A DNA stretch of 64,000 bases from an uncultured Atopobiaceae bacterium (GCA_944320385.1 CALUHH010000004.1:1-64000); one strand, 5' to 3'; counted from the stretch's first letter, positions 1-9,406 are shown. Numbers and translations are program-made. Notes: a model not told the origin generated them from the letters alone.

Positions 1-3000
1 GCGACGGTCACGTCGTGGGTCGTCGGGGCGGGGGCGGTGCCGCCGCCGGACGGGGCGGTGTAGGAGTAGGGCTTAGTGCCGTTCGCTTCAATGCTCAGCT
101 CCGTGCCGTTGATGGTCACGGTGATCGCCTCGCCCGTCCCGTTCTCGATCGTGACCTCGCGGCTCTGGCCGGACATGGTGGCCGTCAGGCCGCTCTGCAG
201 CACCTTGACGATGTCGCCGCCCCCCGCGTCGGCAAGGGCGTCGTCGAGCGAGCCGTAGCCGATGCCGTCGAGCTCGGCCGCCGCGCCGTTGGTCGCGGAG
301 ATGGTGAACTCGCTGAAGCCGTGCGGGTTGGTGAAGGTCAGGACGTTCGTCTCGACCTTGCCGGTGTAGAAGTAGGAGCGGCCGTCCTTCTTGTGCTCGA
401 CATAGAGGGTGCCATCGCTCGCAAAGCCGGTGGGCAGCGGGATGGTGACGGTCACCGGCTTGGTGATGTCCAGCTCCCTCTCCTTGCCGACCTGAACCGC
501 GTTGGGCATGCTTGCGCCGCCCGGGAGGATGATATGATCGGGATCCGTGGTGGCCACGGTGCGGTACATGGGCGTGATGTCGAGCGTGACGGAGGTGGCA
601 GTGCCGTCGGCAGCGGCCTCAGCGCCCGTGACCGCGATGCTCAGGTAGGGCTGGATCACTATGGTGACGTCCTCCGCCCCGATGAACCCGGGGTAAACCT
701 TTTGCAGGGCCTCCAGGACGGTCTGGCCGCCCTCGGTCTTCGACCCTACTGTAACCGCGTTTCCCTGTGCCACGGTGCCGGCCGCGGCGCCCAGGGCCTC
801 GCCGATGCCGGGCTTCGCGCCCGTGCCCGATTGGCCAAGCGCGGCGGCGACGCTCTCGGCCACGCCCTTTGCGTCCTCCGGGATAGCATTGGAGAGCTTC
901 ACCTCGGCGGGAGCTTCCACCACCTTGGCAGAGGAGTCGCCCCGCTCGCCCACGGTGAAGAGGTAGCCCTCCTCGCCGCTCTCGACGGCCATCAGGTCCT
1001 CGCCGAGATACGCGCTCGGGTCGCTGGTGAAGTAGCCGCCCGAGATGGAGATCTTCTCCCCGTCCCCGTCGGGCGTGACGATGACGCTGGGAACCCCCTC
1101 GTCGGCGGACACGCGGGCGTCCCCCGAGATGGTAACCCGGCAGTTGCCGTAGTCGTAGTAGTTGCTGTCTCCGTCGACCTGGATCCCGTAGCAGTTGAGC
1201 GCCACCTTGGAGTCGCCGACCTTGCCAGAGGCGGTGCCCGTAGCCGTCACGCTGCCGCCCGTCATGTTCAGGGTGCCGCCACGCATCTCCACGCCCACGC
1301 CGCCGTCGGCGTAGATGGTGCCGCCGGAGATGTTGAGCACGCCCTGCTGCGGGTGGTACACGCCGCAGGCGATGTAGCCGGCCGTGATGATGTGGCCGAT
1401 CATGGTGCCGCCGGAGATGTTGATGGTGGTGCCGCCCAGGTCCTTCGTAGCAGTCTTCGTCCCGTTTCCGGCGACCGCGGCGTTGTCCCTGGCCACCAGG
1501 ACGCCGCCGCTGATGTTGAGCGTCGCCCCCCTGCCCTGGGCCGTGGCCGCGAACTCCTGGGCGCACACGTAGCCGCCCTCGATGTTGAAGGTCGAGCCGA
1601 TCTCGCTCGCGCCCGTCGTGTCGCCCTGGGCGTAGGCGCCCAGATAGCTGGATTCGATGGTGCCGCTCTCCAGCGTCACCGTGCCGCCGCCTGCGGCGTA
1701 GACGGCATCGCTCACCTTGATCTTGCCGGACTCGTAGCCGACCGTCTCGAAGTCCCCGCTGACCGTCGGTCCGGCGGTGGCGGTGGAGTCCACAATCGTC
1801 AGGTCCCCCTCGCTGACAAGCTTGCCGGTAGTCAGGGTTTTGCCGTTGAGGTCAAGAGTCACGGCTTCCGCGATGTGGGGCAGGTCGGTTTCCGTGACGT
1901 CCTTCAGCAGCTCGATCGTCTGGCCATCCCGGGCAGCCTCAATAGCATCCGCCAATGAACCAAACTGATGACCGTTCACTTCAGCCACAGGCATCCACTC
2001 GGTGCCATTGACAGGCGTACTGCCGATTGTGCTGTCACCATCATAGAAAACAGCCGTGGTACTAGCGTTCAGATCGTAGCCGCTGCCTTCATTGATATAC
2101 CATGCCCCGCTGTCCTGATTCTGGAAATAATCCTCCGGCCAAGTTTGGTCAACCATACGGATGAGATTGTTTTCCAGTTTGATTCCATTGACGCTCACCT
2201 GCGTGGTCTTGCCATAGGCAGCTATGGGAGCTACTTGGAAGTATGCGGAGAAGCGGCTGTTGGTGATGGAGCACTGCTCCACCGTCAGAGTGGAATTGCC
2301 CAACAGGTTGCCAACGAAAGCCGACGCTTTCTGCATGGCTAGGACATCCGCACCATTGACGGTCACGTTGCGCAGAGTCAGAGATCCGCCGCTCTGGCAA
2401 CCGACGATCACGGCCAGCATACTAGAGCCGTAGGTGTTAACAACATCTTCGAAAGGAGCGCTAATTGCAATGCGCGCGTCGTCAAAGGTGAGTTGCTCAA
2501 TTGTTATGTCGCAACTGCTATAGCCAATGAAAGCGGCATCGTAGAAGCAATTGCTACCGTCTCCGGGCTTACTGTCCTGATCGGGGCCACGCAGGCCGGT
2601 AGACGTCGTCAAGCCGGTAATGGTATGGCCATTGCCTTGGATTGTGGCGCCCTCCAGAACGGTTGCATCGTTAACGACCCATTTTCCGGAGTTGTCCTTC
2701 TCGTATCTCCCGGTACAAATTGGAGTCCAATAGTGAGCCGACAAATCCAGGTTGCCCGTGATGCTCACAGTATAGTCTTCAAAAGATTCTCCATTGTTGA
2801 CCTGCTTGGCCCACCAGACCAAGGCCTCCGCACTGCCGATAGAAACGGTACTAGAAGAATCGTTTTTTGAATAATCTGCCGGCGCGCTGGTAACCACATC
2901 ATTCCAGTAAGTTCCATCTTCCTTAACAAATTCACTCGTCGCGTCCTGGTACCAGTTGGTGGTATCTCTGACATATTCCACCCTGCCGCCTATAGGGGAT

Positions 3001-3083
3001 GCAAGCACCATCACGGGGCCAGTCCCCAACGCAACCGACAGGGCGACGAGCGCGCCAAGCAAGAGTTTCGGTGCTCTTCGCAT
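1..3083 (-). CDS. Secreted beta-helix surface protein, N-terminal 1027 codons (3' end outside window)
   Basis: The ATG at 3083 follows a GAGGAAGAGG ribosome site and opens a signal peptide (MRRAPKLLLGALVALSVALG, then a VMVLAS cleavage region). The frame is open to the window edge. The body has glycine/asparagine-rich stretches of the right-handed beta-helix type and a module beginning GSLADAIEAARDGQTIELLK that recurs in the other surface gene at 4799. The last visible residues, APAPTTHDVTV, match the linker that precedes the repeat and SLH domains of that gene, so an SLH anchor is expected beyond the edge; this is inferred. The first ~375 residues are noticeably AT-richer than the rest, suggesting a mosaic gene. 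Role: cell-surface adhesin or matrix protein, substrate unknown. Confidence 0.8.
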   Translation of the reverse strand, partial: MRRAPKLLLGALVALSVALGTGPVMVLASPIGGRVEYVRDTTNWYQDATSEFVKEDGTYWNDVVTSAPADYSKNDSSSTVSIGSAEALVWWAKQVNNGESFEDYTVSITGNLDLSAHYWTPICTGRYEKDNSGKWVVNDATVLEGATIQGNGHTITGLTTSTGLRGPDQDSKPGDGSNCFYDAAFIGYSSCDITIEQLTFDDARIAISAPFEDVVNTYGSSMLAVIVGCQSGGSLTLRNVTVNGADVLAMQKASAFVGNLLGNSTLTVEQCSITNSRFSAYFQVAPIAAYGKTTQVSVNGIKLENNLIRMVDQTWPEDYFQNQDSGAWYINEGSGYDLNASTTAVFYDGDSTIGSTPVNGTEWMPVAEVNGHQFGSLADAIEAARDGQTIELLKDVTETDLPHIAEAVTLDLNGKTLTTGKLVSEGDLTIVDSTATAGPTVSGDFETVGYESGKIKVSDAVYAAGGGTVTLESGTIESSYLGAYAQGDTTGASEIGSTFNIEGGYVCAQEFAATAQGRGATLNISGGVLVARDNAAVAGNGTKTATKDLGGTTINISGGTMIGHIITAGYIACGVYHPQQGVLNISGGTIYADGGVGVEMRGGTLNMTGGSVTATGTASGKVGDSKVALNCYGIQVDGDSNYYDYGNCRVTISGDARVSADEGVPSVIVTPDGDGEKISISGGYFTSDPSAYLGEDLMAVESGEEGYLFTVGERGDSSAKVVEAPAEVKLSNAIPEDAKGVAESVAAALGQSGTGAKPGIGEALGAAAGTVAQGNAVTVGSKTEGGQTVLEALQKVYPGFIGAEDVTIVIQPYLSIAVTGAEAAADGTATSVTLDITPMYRTVATTDPDHIILPGGASMPNAVQVGKERELDITKPVTVTIPLPTGFASDGTLYVEHKKDGRSYFYTGKVETNVLTFTNPHGFSEFTISATNGAAAELDGIGYGSLDDALADAGGGDIVKVLQSGLTATMSGQSREVTIENGTGEAITVTINGTELSIEANGTKPYSYTAPSGGGTAPAPTTHDVTV

Positions 3084-3172
3084 GCCTCTTCCTCTCTATG
3101 CTGTGGACTAATCCGCTGGGGGCCGCTTCTCCGGCCCCGACGCCCGCGGGCCCGATCGGGCGGCGGGCAATA

Positions 3173-3207
3173 CCTCCTCTCTGGAATAAAATCGGCGTTT
3201 TGTCCAA
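3173..3207 (-). promoter_or_regulatory. Leader segment shared with the divergent surface gene
   Basis: Read on the minus strand this segment starts TTGGACAAAACGCCGATTT and ends in GGAGG. It aligns with 4681-4716 upstream of the other surface gene (TTGGACGAAACGCTGATTT, also ending GGAGG). The two genes therefore have homologous leaders facing away from each other, with the insertion sequence between them. No clear -35/-10 pair could be assigned. Confidence 0.45.
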
Positions 3208-3262
3208 TGAGCCATGCCCCTTGTTCCGGCTTGAGGCTCAACCCATCTATCGCGATTATAGT

Positions 3263-4501
3263 TCAGCTGAAAGCTTGCCAGGTACTGTCAAGATTCTTGC
3301 TCACTTTCCGACAGCCCCATAGGCCCGCCCTCCGGTGCGGCCACCCCTCCAGCAGCGTCGCGTCCAGGTGGCGCCTCGAGCCCCACTCGCTCTCGGCGAC
3401 GTGCCTGAGCCCCGCGGTCACGAGCATGAGGGCGCCCCTCCCGTCGGGGAACGCACCGACCGCGCGGGCGCGCCTGCGGATCTCCCGGCTCAGGCGCTCG
3501 ATGGCGCTGCTGGTGCGCATGCGGCGCCAGTGCCCGCGGGGGAACCTGGCGTAGGCCGGCGTCTCCGCGCGGCCGTCCCCGACCGCCCCGGCGGCCCCCT
3601 TGAGTCTCATGCCGTCGAGCTCGGCGGCCACCTCCGGCGCCTTGGCCTCGGAGGCCTCGCGGGACCCCATGGCGCGGATCGCCCTGAGCATCGCGGCGAC
3701 CCCGGGGCGCCTCGACTTGGGCACCCTCGCGAGGACGTTCCGGTAGAAGTGCGCGGCGCGGCGCTGGCAGGCGGCCCCGGGGAAGACCCCGGCGATCGAG
3801 CCGACCATGCCGGCCGCCCTGTCGCCGGCGAGCATGCGCACGCCGCGCAGCCCCCGGGACCTCGGCCACGAGGGGAGCTCCCGCCGGCACTCGGCCGACT
3901 CCGCGAAGCCCTCCGCGGCGCCCATGGCCTCGCGGCAGCCGTCGTCGCTCACGCCGACGGCCACCATCGCGGCGACGCTCTCGTGGCTCCCGCCCCAGGA
4001 TCTCTTGAGGCATGTCCCGTCCACGCAGGCGTAGGGGCAGGCGCGCTCCAGGGGCCTGCCCCTCCGCTCCTCGACCGACGCGGAGGCCCTCTCGCTCAGG
4101 TTGGAGACGGTCGCCGCGGAGACGCTCGAGCCCCAGGGGATCTCGCCCGCGCCCTCGATGCGCCCGGCGGAGACGCCCGCGAGGCACGTCTCGACCATCG
4201 CCTCCTCGACCGAGGTCTCCCGGCGCCGGCAGCGCTCGACGATCGCCGTGGTGAGCCTCACCCCCTCGGGCTCGGGCATGCGGATCGCGGCCTCGCCGGA
4301 CGTCGTCGCGAGCCTCCGCTCGTAGTGCCCGGCGCGGCAGGCCCCGCGGTCGGCGGCCCTCTCGTGGCGCTCCGCCCCGACGAGGTCGTCGGCCTCCTCG
4401 TCCAGAAGGCCGTTGAGCATCTCCTCGACCGTCCTCCTCACCAGCTCGCGCAGGTCGGCCCTCAGGGACTCCTCGTTCAGTGTTACGAAGGGCTCGGGCA
4501 T
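3263..4501 (-). CDS. IS256-family (mutator-type) transposase
   Basis: DDE transposase of 412 residues that would move the surrounding element. The start at 4501 is chosen over an upstream ATG because GGAGGAAGG lies just before it. Candidate catalytic residues are Asp in YACVDGTCLK, Asp in MLAGDRAAGM and Glu in TSSAIERLSREIRRR, the last being the usual family signature; FPGAACQRRAAHFYRNVLA matches the conserved central segment. The reading frame runs about 18 bp beyond the left inverted repeat, so the stop codon is supplied by flanking DNA. That is odd and may reflect a frame change near the C-terminus. Appears full length, so activity is possible. Confidence 0.85.
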   Translation of the reverse strand: MPEPFVTLNEESLRADLRELVRRTVEEMLNGLLDEEADDLVGAERHERAADRGACRAGHYERRLATTSGEAAIRMPEPEGVRLTTAIVERCRRRETSVEEAMVETCLAGVSAGRIEGAGEIPWGSSVSAATVSNLSERASASVEERRGRPLERACPYACVDGTCLKRSWGGSHESVAAMVAVGVSDDGCREAMGAAEGFAESAECRRELPSWPRSRGLRGVRMLAGDRAAGMVGSIAGVFPGAACQRRAAHFYRNVLARVPKSRRPGVAAMLRAIRAMGSREASEAKAPEVAAELDGMRLKGAAGAVGDGRAETPAYARFPRGHWRRMRTSSAIERLSREIRRRARAVGAFPDGRGALMLVTAGLRHVAESEWGSRRHLDATLLEGWPHRRAGLWGCRKVSKNLDSTWQAFS

Positions 4502-4620
4502 GGCCTTCCTCCAATATGCTTCCTGTCTAGGCAACTCGAATCATACCGGGGCGGGCCGTGCCCCCTTCCTTACCTGGACGCTATTCCGCTGTCAAAGTGC
4601 GCAAGAAATAGTACGTTACC
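3281..4620 (-). mobile_element. IS256-family insertion sequence
   Basis: The ends form imperfect terminal inverted repeats of about 36 bp. The left end reads GGTACTGTCAAGATTCTTGC and the right end, reverse-complemented, GGTAACGTACTATTTCTTGC; both continue into CACTTT and GACAGC. Between them lies one transposase gene. I could not see a convincing 8-9 bp target duplication, so one end may have decayed or the boundary may be a few bases off. The element sits between the promoters of two divergent surface-protein genes. Confidence 0.75.
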
Positions 4621-4680
4621 GCTTTAGCCGGAGTACAATTTCAGCAGACGTGCTATTCGCGTGGGACGCGCGCAGGCGCG

Positions 4681-4716
4681 TTGGACGAAACGCTGATTTC
4701 GTTTCACGGAAGGAGG
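4681..4716 (+). promoter_or_regulatory. Leader segment of surface gene 2
   Basis: Homologous to the leader at 3173-3207 in opposite orientation. It contains a short inverted repeat (GAAACG and CGTTTC separated by seven bases) and a GGAGG about 85 bases before the start codon, too far upstream to be the ribosome site. Possibly a regulator site or a short leader peptide signal; function not established. Confidence 0.4.
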
Positions 4717-4798
4717 CTCCGGCAAGGATTCGTTTGGCGGCTTGGGGGCGAATCTAGAGTCCCCAAAGGTCATTATCGCTTCTGAAAGGAGAGATAGC

Positions 4799-7700
4799 AT
4801 GAGTAAAACACGATCGTGGCTAGTGGGCCTCGTCATGGCGGTTGCCATGGCACTGGTAATGGCCCCATCGGTTGCGCTGGGAGAGGTCCCGTCAAGTCCC
4901 ACAGCCAGCGATACGTACTTCTTCGCCAACGGCACACCAATTACCATCACGGCAGCGGAGCCGGAGAATGGCACATTGGAGAACCTAGGTGAAGGCTTTT
5001 CCGCCACGGGCACATCAGCCTATATCAGCTGGGACGTCAATGGCGCGACCAAGTATGTGGGCGTGGACAGTAACGCATCTGTCTACGGCGGCGCCGACGG
5101 CAGGACGGATGCGGTGTCGGTAGAAAGCACCAGCATCACCATGACCGGCGGTACCGTGCGCAATATTCTCGGTGGCAATTTGGGACAAGCGAATGCAAAC
5201 GAGGAAGGCTGCTCCGCTGTGACGGGCGATGTAAACATTTCCGTTACCGGCGGTAAAGTTAACTATTTGATCTACGGCGGCGGCGAAAACAACGCCTGTG
5301 TGAATGGAACCGTCACAATTACGCTCAACAATGTGGCGTTAGGGCCAAGTTGCTATGTCAATGGCGGCGTTCTTGGTCATGGTACAGAAGGCGTCCGCAA
5401 CATTGAAGAAGGCACCATGACCACATACGCCGTGGTGAACAATGTCGTGATCAACGCCGACAGCTCATCCGCGTGCGTCATTGGCGGCGGTGGCAGCGGC
5501 AGCACTAAGGTGAATTCTGCCGTTGTGACGCTGAACAAATGCACCGTGCAGTATCTCTACGCCAGCGGTATCAATGGCGAAATGGGAACGTCTTCGCTGA
5601 AAGCCACAGGCTGCAAAATAACCGAAGAACTGGCTGCCACAAATCGCGGTTTTATCAAAACAGCAGACGTTACCCTGGAAGAATGCGATGTTAAGCTGTT
5701 GATGACTGGCGCTACCACTGGCTGCTTTGAGACCGACTCCGGCAAGCCCGACGGTAGCGGCATCACCGGCTCTGTTTCGTGGACGATTGATGGTCAGACA
5801 AAGGTGGAGACGGCACTACTCACCCCCTTGGCAAAGCGCGACAAGGATGACCAGACTACCGCGACCCTGGATAACATTACCGTTGAAAAATCCGGTGACC
5901 CGCTGAACATCAGTGTTGCGGAATTCAAGCCTCATTCCAATGCAAGCGTAAACACATTCCTGGTCTCTGAAACCGGTACGCTGACCCTGAAAAACGTGAA
6001 GGCAACGGTGTCAACTGGCCAGACCCTCACCAATGTGGGCACTATCGACATGGACGACTCGTCCAAAATGACGGTGGCTTCTGGCGCAACCTTTGAGCAG
6101 GTCGGCACTGTGAACGGCACTGTCGACGGCGATGGAGCCATCAACAATGCCTACGTCGCCCGCATCGGCTCCACCGGCTATGGTACTCTCCAGGAAGCCG
6201 TTAACGCGGTGACCACGCCTGAGAATACGACGATTACTCTGCTGAAAGATACTGCCGGCGACGGCGTAGTCGTGAATGGCAACGCGAAGAGAAATCTTAC
6301 TTTTGACCTGGACGGACACACCTATACGGTCACCAGCGGCGTAGGTTCTCCCGATACTGAGACCAACGGGTTCCAGCTAATCAAAGATAACAACATTACC
6401 TTTAAGAACGGGACCATTGCCGCGGATCCTGCGAATGGACAGGAAGTCAAGATCCTGATCCAGAACTATTCCAACCTCACCCTGGAAAATGTCACGCTGG
6501 ACGGCACCGGCTTGACTGATTATACCGGCCTCAACTACACCCTGTCCAACAACAACGGTGAAATCATCCTGAACACCGGGACAACGATTATCCCCCGTGC
6601 AGATGAAGAGATCGCCATGGACGTCTGCTGGGCGAAAAGTTATACGGATGGTGCCCGTGTGACGGTAAACGAGGGCGCGACCATTCAGGGCAATGTGGAG
6701 CTGGGTCTTTGGGGAAAGACTGCATATGCCGGTCAGAGCGCGCTGACCGTCAATGGTGGTACGATTACCGGAGAACTGAAGCTGGATCGAACCATTGATT
6801 CCAATCAGGTCGAAGAAACCATCGAATCCTTGAAGACCAATATCACCATCAACGGCGGCTCCTTTGGCGCTAGTGTTGAAAAGTTTATTGATGCTACAGA
6901 TGGTGCTAAAGCCCAGGTGCAGAGCGGCAATACCTACAGCTACTACACCACAATGGATGCAGCCTTTGGAGCTGCCCAGCAAGGCGACAACATCATCGAC
7001 CTGACAGCTGATGAGGGCAATACCGTCACCCTGACCCTGAGGTACAACGACGGCGCCACCGCGGATTCTGTGTATAAGGTGGCGGAGAACACCAAGGTTC
7101 CCCTGCGCACGCCCACCCGCAGCGGCTACACCTTCCAGGGATGGTACAACGAGCGTGGGAGCAAGGTCGAAAGCCCCTATACGGTCGCCAGCGGCGCGAC
7201 TCTCACCGCACATTGGAGCCTGATCACGGCCCCCGCCCCGACGACCCACGACGTGACCGTCGCGGCCGCCGAGAACGGCAAGGTCTCCGTCGACAAGACG
7301 TCGGCCTCCGCCGGCGAGAAGGTCACCGTCACCGCCACGCCCGCCGAGGGCCATGAGGTCGCCTCCGTCTCCGTCACGCGCGGCGAGAAGCAGGTCGACG
7401 TCACGGACAACGGCGACGGCACCTTCACGTTCGTGATGCCCGCCGGGGACGTCACCGTCACGGTGGCGTTCGAGGCCTCGGCGCCCGCGGTCGAGCTGCC
7501 CTTCACCGACGTCGCCGAGGGCGACTGGTACCGCGGCGCGGTCTCCTTCGTCTACGCGAAGGGCCTCATGACGGGCTACGAGGGCACGACCCTCTTCGGG
7601 CCCGAGGACGCGCTCGGCCGCGAGCAGGCCGCGGCGGTGCTCTACCGCGCGCTCGGCGCCGGCGCCCAGGCCCCGGCCTGCGGCCTGGCCGACGTCTCGC

Positions 7701-8074
7701 AGGCCGACTGGTACGCCCACGCCGTGAACTGGGCCGTGGCCTCCGGCCTCGTCACCGGCTACGACGACGGCTCCGGGCTCTTCGGCGTGGGCGACGCGCT
7801 CACGCGCGACCAGTTCGCCGCCATCGTCGCCCGCGTGGCGAAGGCCGACCTCTCGAAGGCCGACCCGTCCGCCCTCGACGGCTTCTCCGACGGAGGCGAG
7901 GTCGCCGGGTGGGCCGTGCCCGCGGTCTCCTGGGCCGTCCAGACGGGCGTCCTCAAGGGCTCCGACGACGGCAGCGGCGGCACGGAGCTCCGCGCCTCCG
8001 CCGAGATCGCCCGCGGCGAGATGGCCGCGATGATCATGCGCGCCGCCGAGGCGGGCCTCCTGCCGACCGCGTAG
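4799..8074 (+). CDS. SLH-anchored beta-helix surface protein
   Basis: 1091 residues; ATG preceded by AAAGGAG. Signal peptide MSKTRSWLVGLVMAVAMALV. Residues ~40-740 are beta-helix/adhesin-like with many TGG, NGT and TLKN turns. Residues ~742-806 are an InlB B-type repeat (RSGYTFQGWYN). Residues ~815-897 are a second bacterial repeat (GKVSVDKTSASAGEKVTVTA). Residues ~900-1091 hold three SLH domains (FTDVAEGDWYRGAVSFVYA, ADWYAHAVNWAVASGLVTGY, AGWAVPAVSWAVQTGVLKG), known to bind secondary cell-wall polymer non-covalently. Base composition changes abruptly near 7220, from moderate to very high GC, exactly at the linker to the anchor, so an acquired variable module appears joined to a resident anchor. 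The gene lies beside a tyrosine recombinase remnant. Confidence 0.85.
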   Translation: MSKTRSWLVGLVMAVAMALVMAPSVALGEVPSSPTASDTYFFANGTPITITAAEPENGTLENLGEGFSATGTSAYISWDVNGATKYVGVDSNASVYGGADGRTDAVSVESTSITMTGGTVRNILGGNLGQANANEEGCSAVTGDVNISVTGGKVNYLIYGGGENNACVNGTVTITLNNVALGPSCYVNGGVLGHGTEGVRNIEEGTMTTYAVVNNVVINADSSSACVIGGGGSGSTKVNSAVVTLNKCTVQYLYASGINGEMGTSSLKATGCKITEELAATNRGFIKTADVTLEECDVKLLMTGATTGCFETDSGKPDGSGITGSVSWTIDGQTKVETALLTPLAKRDKDDQTTATLDNITVEKSGDPLNISVAEFKPHSNASVNTFLVSETGTLTLKNVKATVSTGQTLTNVGTIDMDDSSKMTVASGATFEQVGTVNGTVDGDGAINNAYVARIGSTGYGTLQEAVNAVTTPENTTITLLKDTAGDGVVVNGNAKRNLTFDLDGHTYTVTSGVGSPDTETNGFQLIKDNNITFKNGTIAADPANGQEVKILIQNYSNLTLENVTLDGTGLTDYTGLNYTLSNNNGEIILNTGTTIIPRADEEIAMDVCWAKSYTDGARVTVNEGATIQGNVELGLWGKTAYAGQSALTVNGGTITGELKLDRTIDSNQVEETIESLKTNITINGGSFGASVEKFIDATDGAKAQVQSGNTYSYYTTMDAAFGAAQQGDNIIDLTADEGNTVTLTLRYNDGATADSVYKVAENTKVPLRTPTRSGYTFQGWYNERGSKVESPYTVASGATLTAHWSLITAPAPTTHDVTVAAAENGKVSVDKTSASAGEKVTVTATPAEGHEVASVSVTRGEKQVDVTDNGDGTFTFVMPAGDVTVTVAFEASAPAVELPFTDVAEGDWYRGAVSFVYAKGLMTGYEGTTLFGPEDALGREQAAAVLYRALGAGAQAPACGLADVSQADWYAHAVNWAVASGLVTGYDDGSGLFGVGDALTRDQFAAIVARVAKADLSKADPSALDGFSDGGEVAGWAVPAVSWAVQTGVLKGSDDGSGGTELRASAEIARGEMAAMIMRAAEAGLLPTA

Positions 8075-8120
8075 CGCGAGAGCGACAGACCGGGTGACGA
8101 GGGGGACGGCCCCCTTCGTC

Positions 8121-8155
8121 GGGAGGGCGTCCCAGCCGGGGCGCCCTCCCTTCTT
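8121..8155 (+). terminator. Rho-independent terminator of the surface-protein gene
   Basis: GGGAGGGCG pairs with CGCCCTCCC across a 12-base loop and is followed by TTCTT. Confidence 0.65.
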
Positions 8156-8242
8156 AGCGAGGGGCCGCGGGACCGGGACGAGCCGCCTCTCCTCTTAGCG
8201 TGACGCCCCGTCGGGCGCGGAACGGATCGAGGCGTCTCTTGC

Positions 8243-9087
8243 CTACGTCACCAAGCCGAGTCGCTCCACGAGCCTCCGGTGGTCGCGGCCTGAGGTCACG
8301 AGGTAGACCCTGTCGTCTCTATCGAGGAGTGGCCGAGGACGTCGGCGAGTCGTGCGATGTCGCGACAGGAGTCGTAGAAGGTCGTCGCGAAGAGGTGGCG
8401 CAGGTTGTGGGGGAAGACCCCGGCCGGCTCCACCCCGGCCGCGGCGCAGAGCCGCTTCATGTCGCCCCAGACCTGACCTCGCCCGAGGGACCTGCCCGAC
8501 GCGGTGCGGAAGACCTCGCCCGAGCGCACCCCGCGGGCCCTCGCGTAGGCGAGGAGCTTGGAGGCGAGCGCGCGGGGAATGAGCACGACCCTTACCTTGC
8601 CCTTGAGCGAGACCTGGGCCCTGCCCCTCCGCGCCGCCTCCACGGTGAGGTAGCGCAGCTCCCCCACGCGGATTCCCGTGGCGCACATTGCCTCCATGGC
8701 GAGCGCGACCCGACGCCTGCCGAGCGTGCGGGCCGCCGCGAGGAGCCTGTCGTAGTCGGCCCGGGTGAGCTCGCGTCGCTCGTCGCGGAAGAGTCTTCTC
8801 TGCACGCGTAGGAACCGCGCGCGGCAGTCGTCCCAGCCCAGGCGGCGCATGAGACCGTTCACGGCCGATAGCATGGAGTTCACGGTGGCCGGCGCGTAGC
8901 CGCAGCCCACGAGCGACGCCCTCCAGCCCGCCGCGAGCTCGCGGGTGACCTCCCTGCCGCCGAGCCATGCGGCGAAGGCTCGCACGTCCCTCAGGTACTT
9001 CGAGACGGTGCCCGCGCTTCTCTCGTCCGCGCGCAGCTGCTCCCCGTAGCGCTCGACCATCTCTGGCGTGATGACCCTCTCCCCCAT
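8243..9087 (-). pseudogene. XerC/D-like tyrosine recombinase, frameshifted before the catalytic Tyr
   Basis: The uninterrupted frame (9087 to 8296, 263 residues) has a SAM-like core-binding domain and a catalytic domain with the first Arg in GIRVGELRYL, HNLRH, and LGHSSIETT. It then ends abnormally in GSTS. Shifting by one base just after ETT restores RVYLVTSGRDHRRLVERLG, including the Tyr nucleophile, and ends at 8243. A single lost base at about 8310 explains this; the expected codons are ACA AGG GTC TAC and the observed run is ACAGGGTCTAC. The protein as read lacks its nucleophile and should not recombine. ATG at 9087 follows AGAGG. It lies tail-to-tail with the SLH gene, so it may once have rearranged that locus. 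A sequencing error is the main alternative. Confidence 0.8.
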
Positions 9088-9220
9088 TGCCCTGCCTCTT
9101 TGCTCGCAACCTGCGGTGCTGCCCTCGCCTTGGCCCTGGGATGGGCGGGGCGAGGCCTCGTGGGGTCATTGTCCGCCGGGGCGATGGACGGGGCGTCGAT
9201 GGTTGTGGGGGCACTGGTGC

Positions 9221-9290
9221 GGCGCGGGCGCGGGGCTTGCGGGCGGCGCGGGCGCGGGGGTTGCGGGCGGCGCGGGCGCGGGACAAACCG
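9221..9290. repeat. 24-bp tandem repeat, three copies, GC-only
   Basis: The word GGCGCGGGCGCGGGG begins at 9221, 9245 and 9269, an exact 24-bp period, the third copy being shortened. It lies in the 371-bp gap between the recombinase and tgt. Confidence 0.75.
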
Positions 9291-9358
9291 AGCCTCTGCG
9301 CTCGCGCGCGCCGTCGCGAGCCTGAGCGCACGGTTTTCCCACGATCGGCCCGCCTAAA

Positions 9359-9406
9359 CGTGCGCCCCCGCTCTCACGCGCCGACGTGAGCGGGAGCGCA
9401 CGGCAA
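9359..9406. repeat. Inverted repeat upstream of the tgt tail
   Basis: CGTGCGCCCCCGCTCTCACG is matched by CGTGAGCGGGAGCGCACG, allowing small mismatches, around a six-base centre. The related word GAGCGCACGG also occurs near 9322. Probably a structured intergenic element; the rest of this gap holds nothing else I can name. Confidence 0.6.

Noticed and set aside
15..1958. Long plus-strand open frame as a gene
   Set aside because: It is the antisense of the surface-protein gene; its translation is low-complexity Gly/Ala/Arg/Val and there is no domain. Many other long antisense frames in this GC-rich DNA were dropped for the same reason.
3263..3280. Transposase C-terminus as evidence of a gene fusion
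   Set aside because: The extra residues past the inverted repeat are few and resemble chance read-through into flanking DNA.
4799..4858. Upstream in-frame start at 4742 for the SLH protein
   Set aside because: It would place about 19 charged residues before the signal peptide and lacks the AAAGGAG that precedes 4799.
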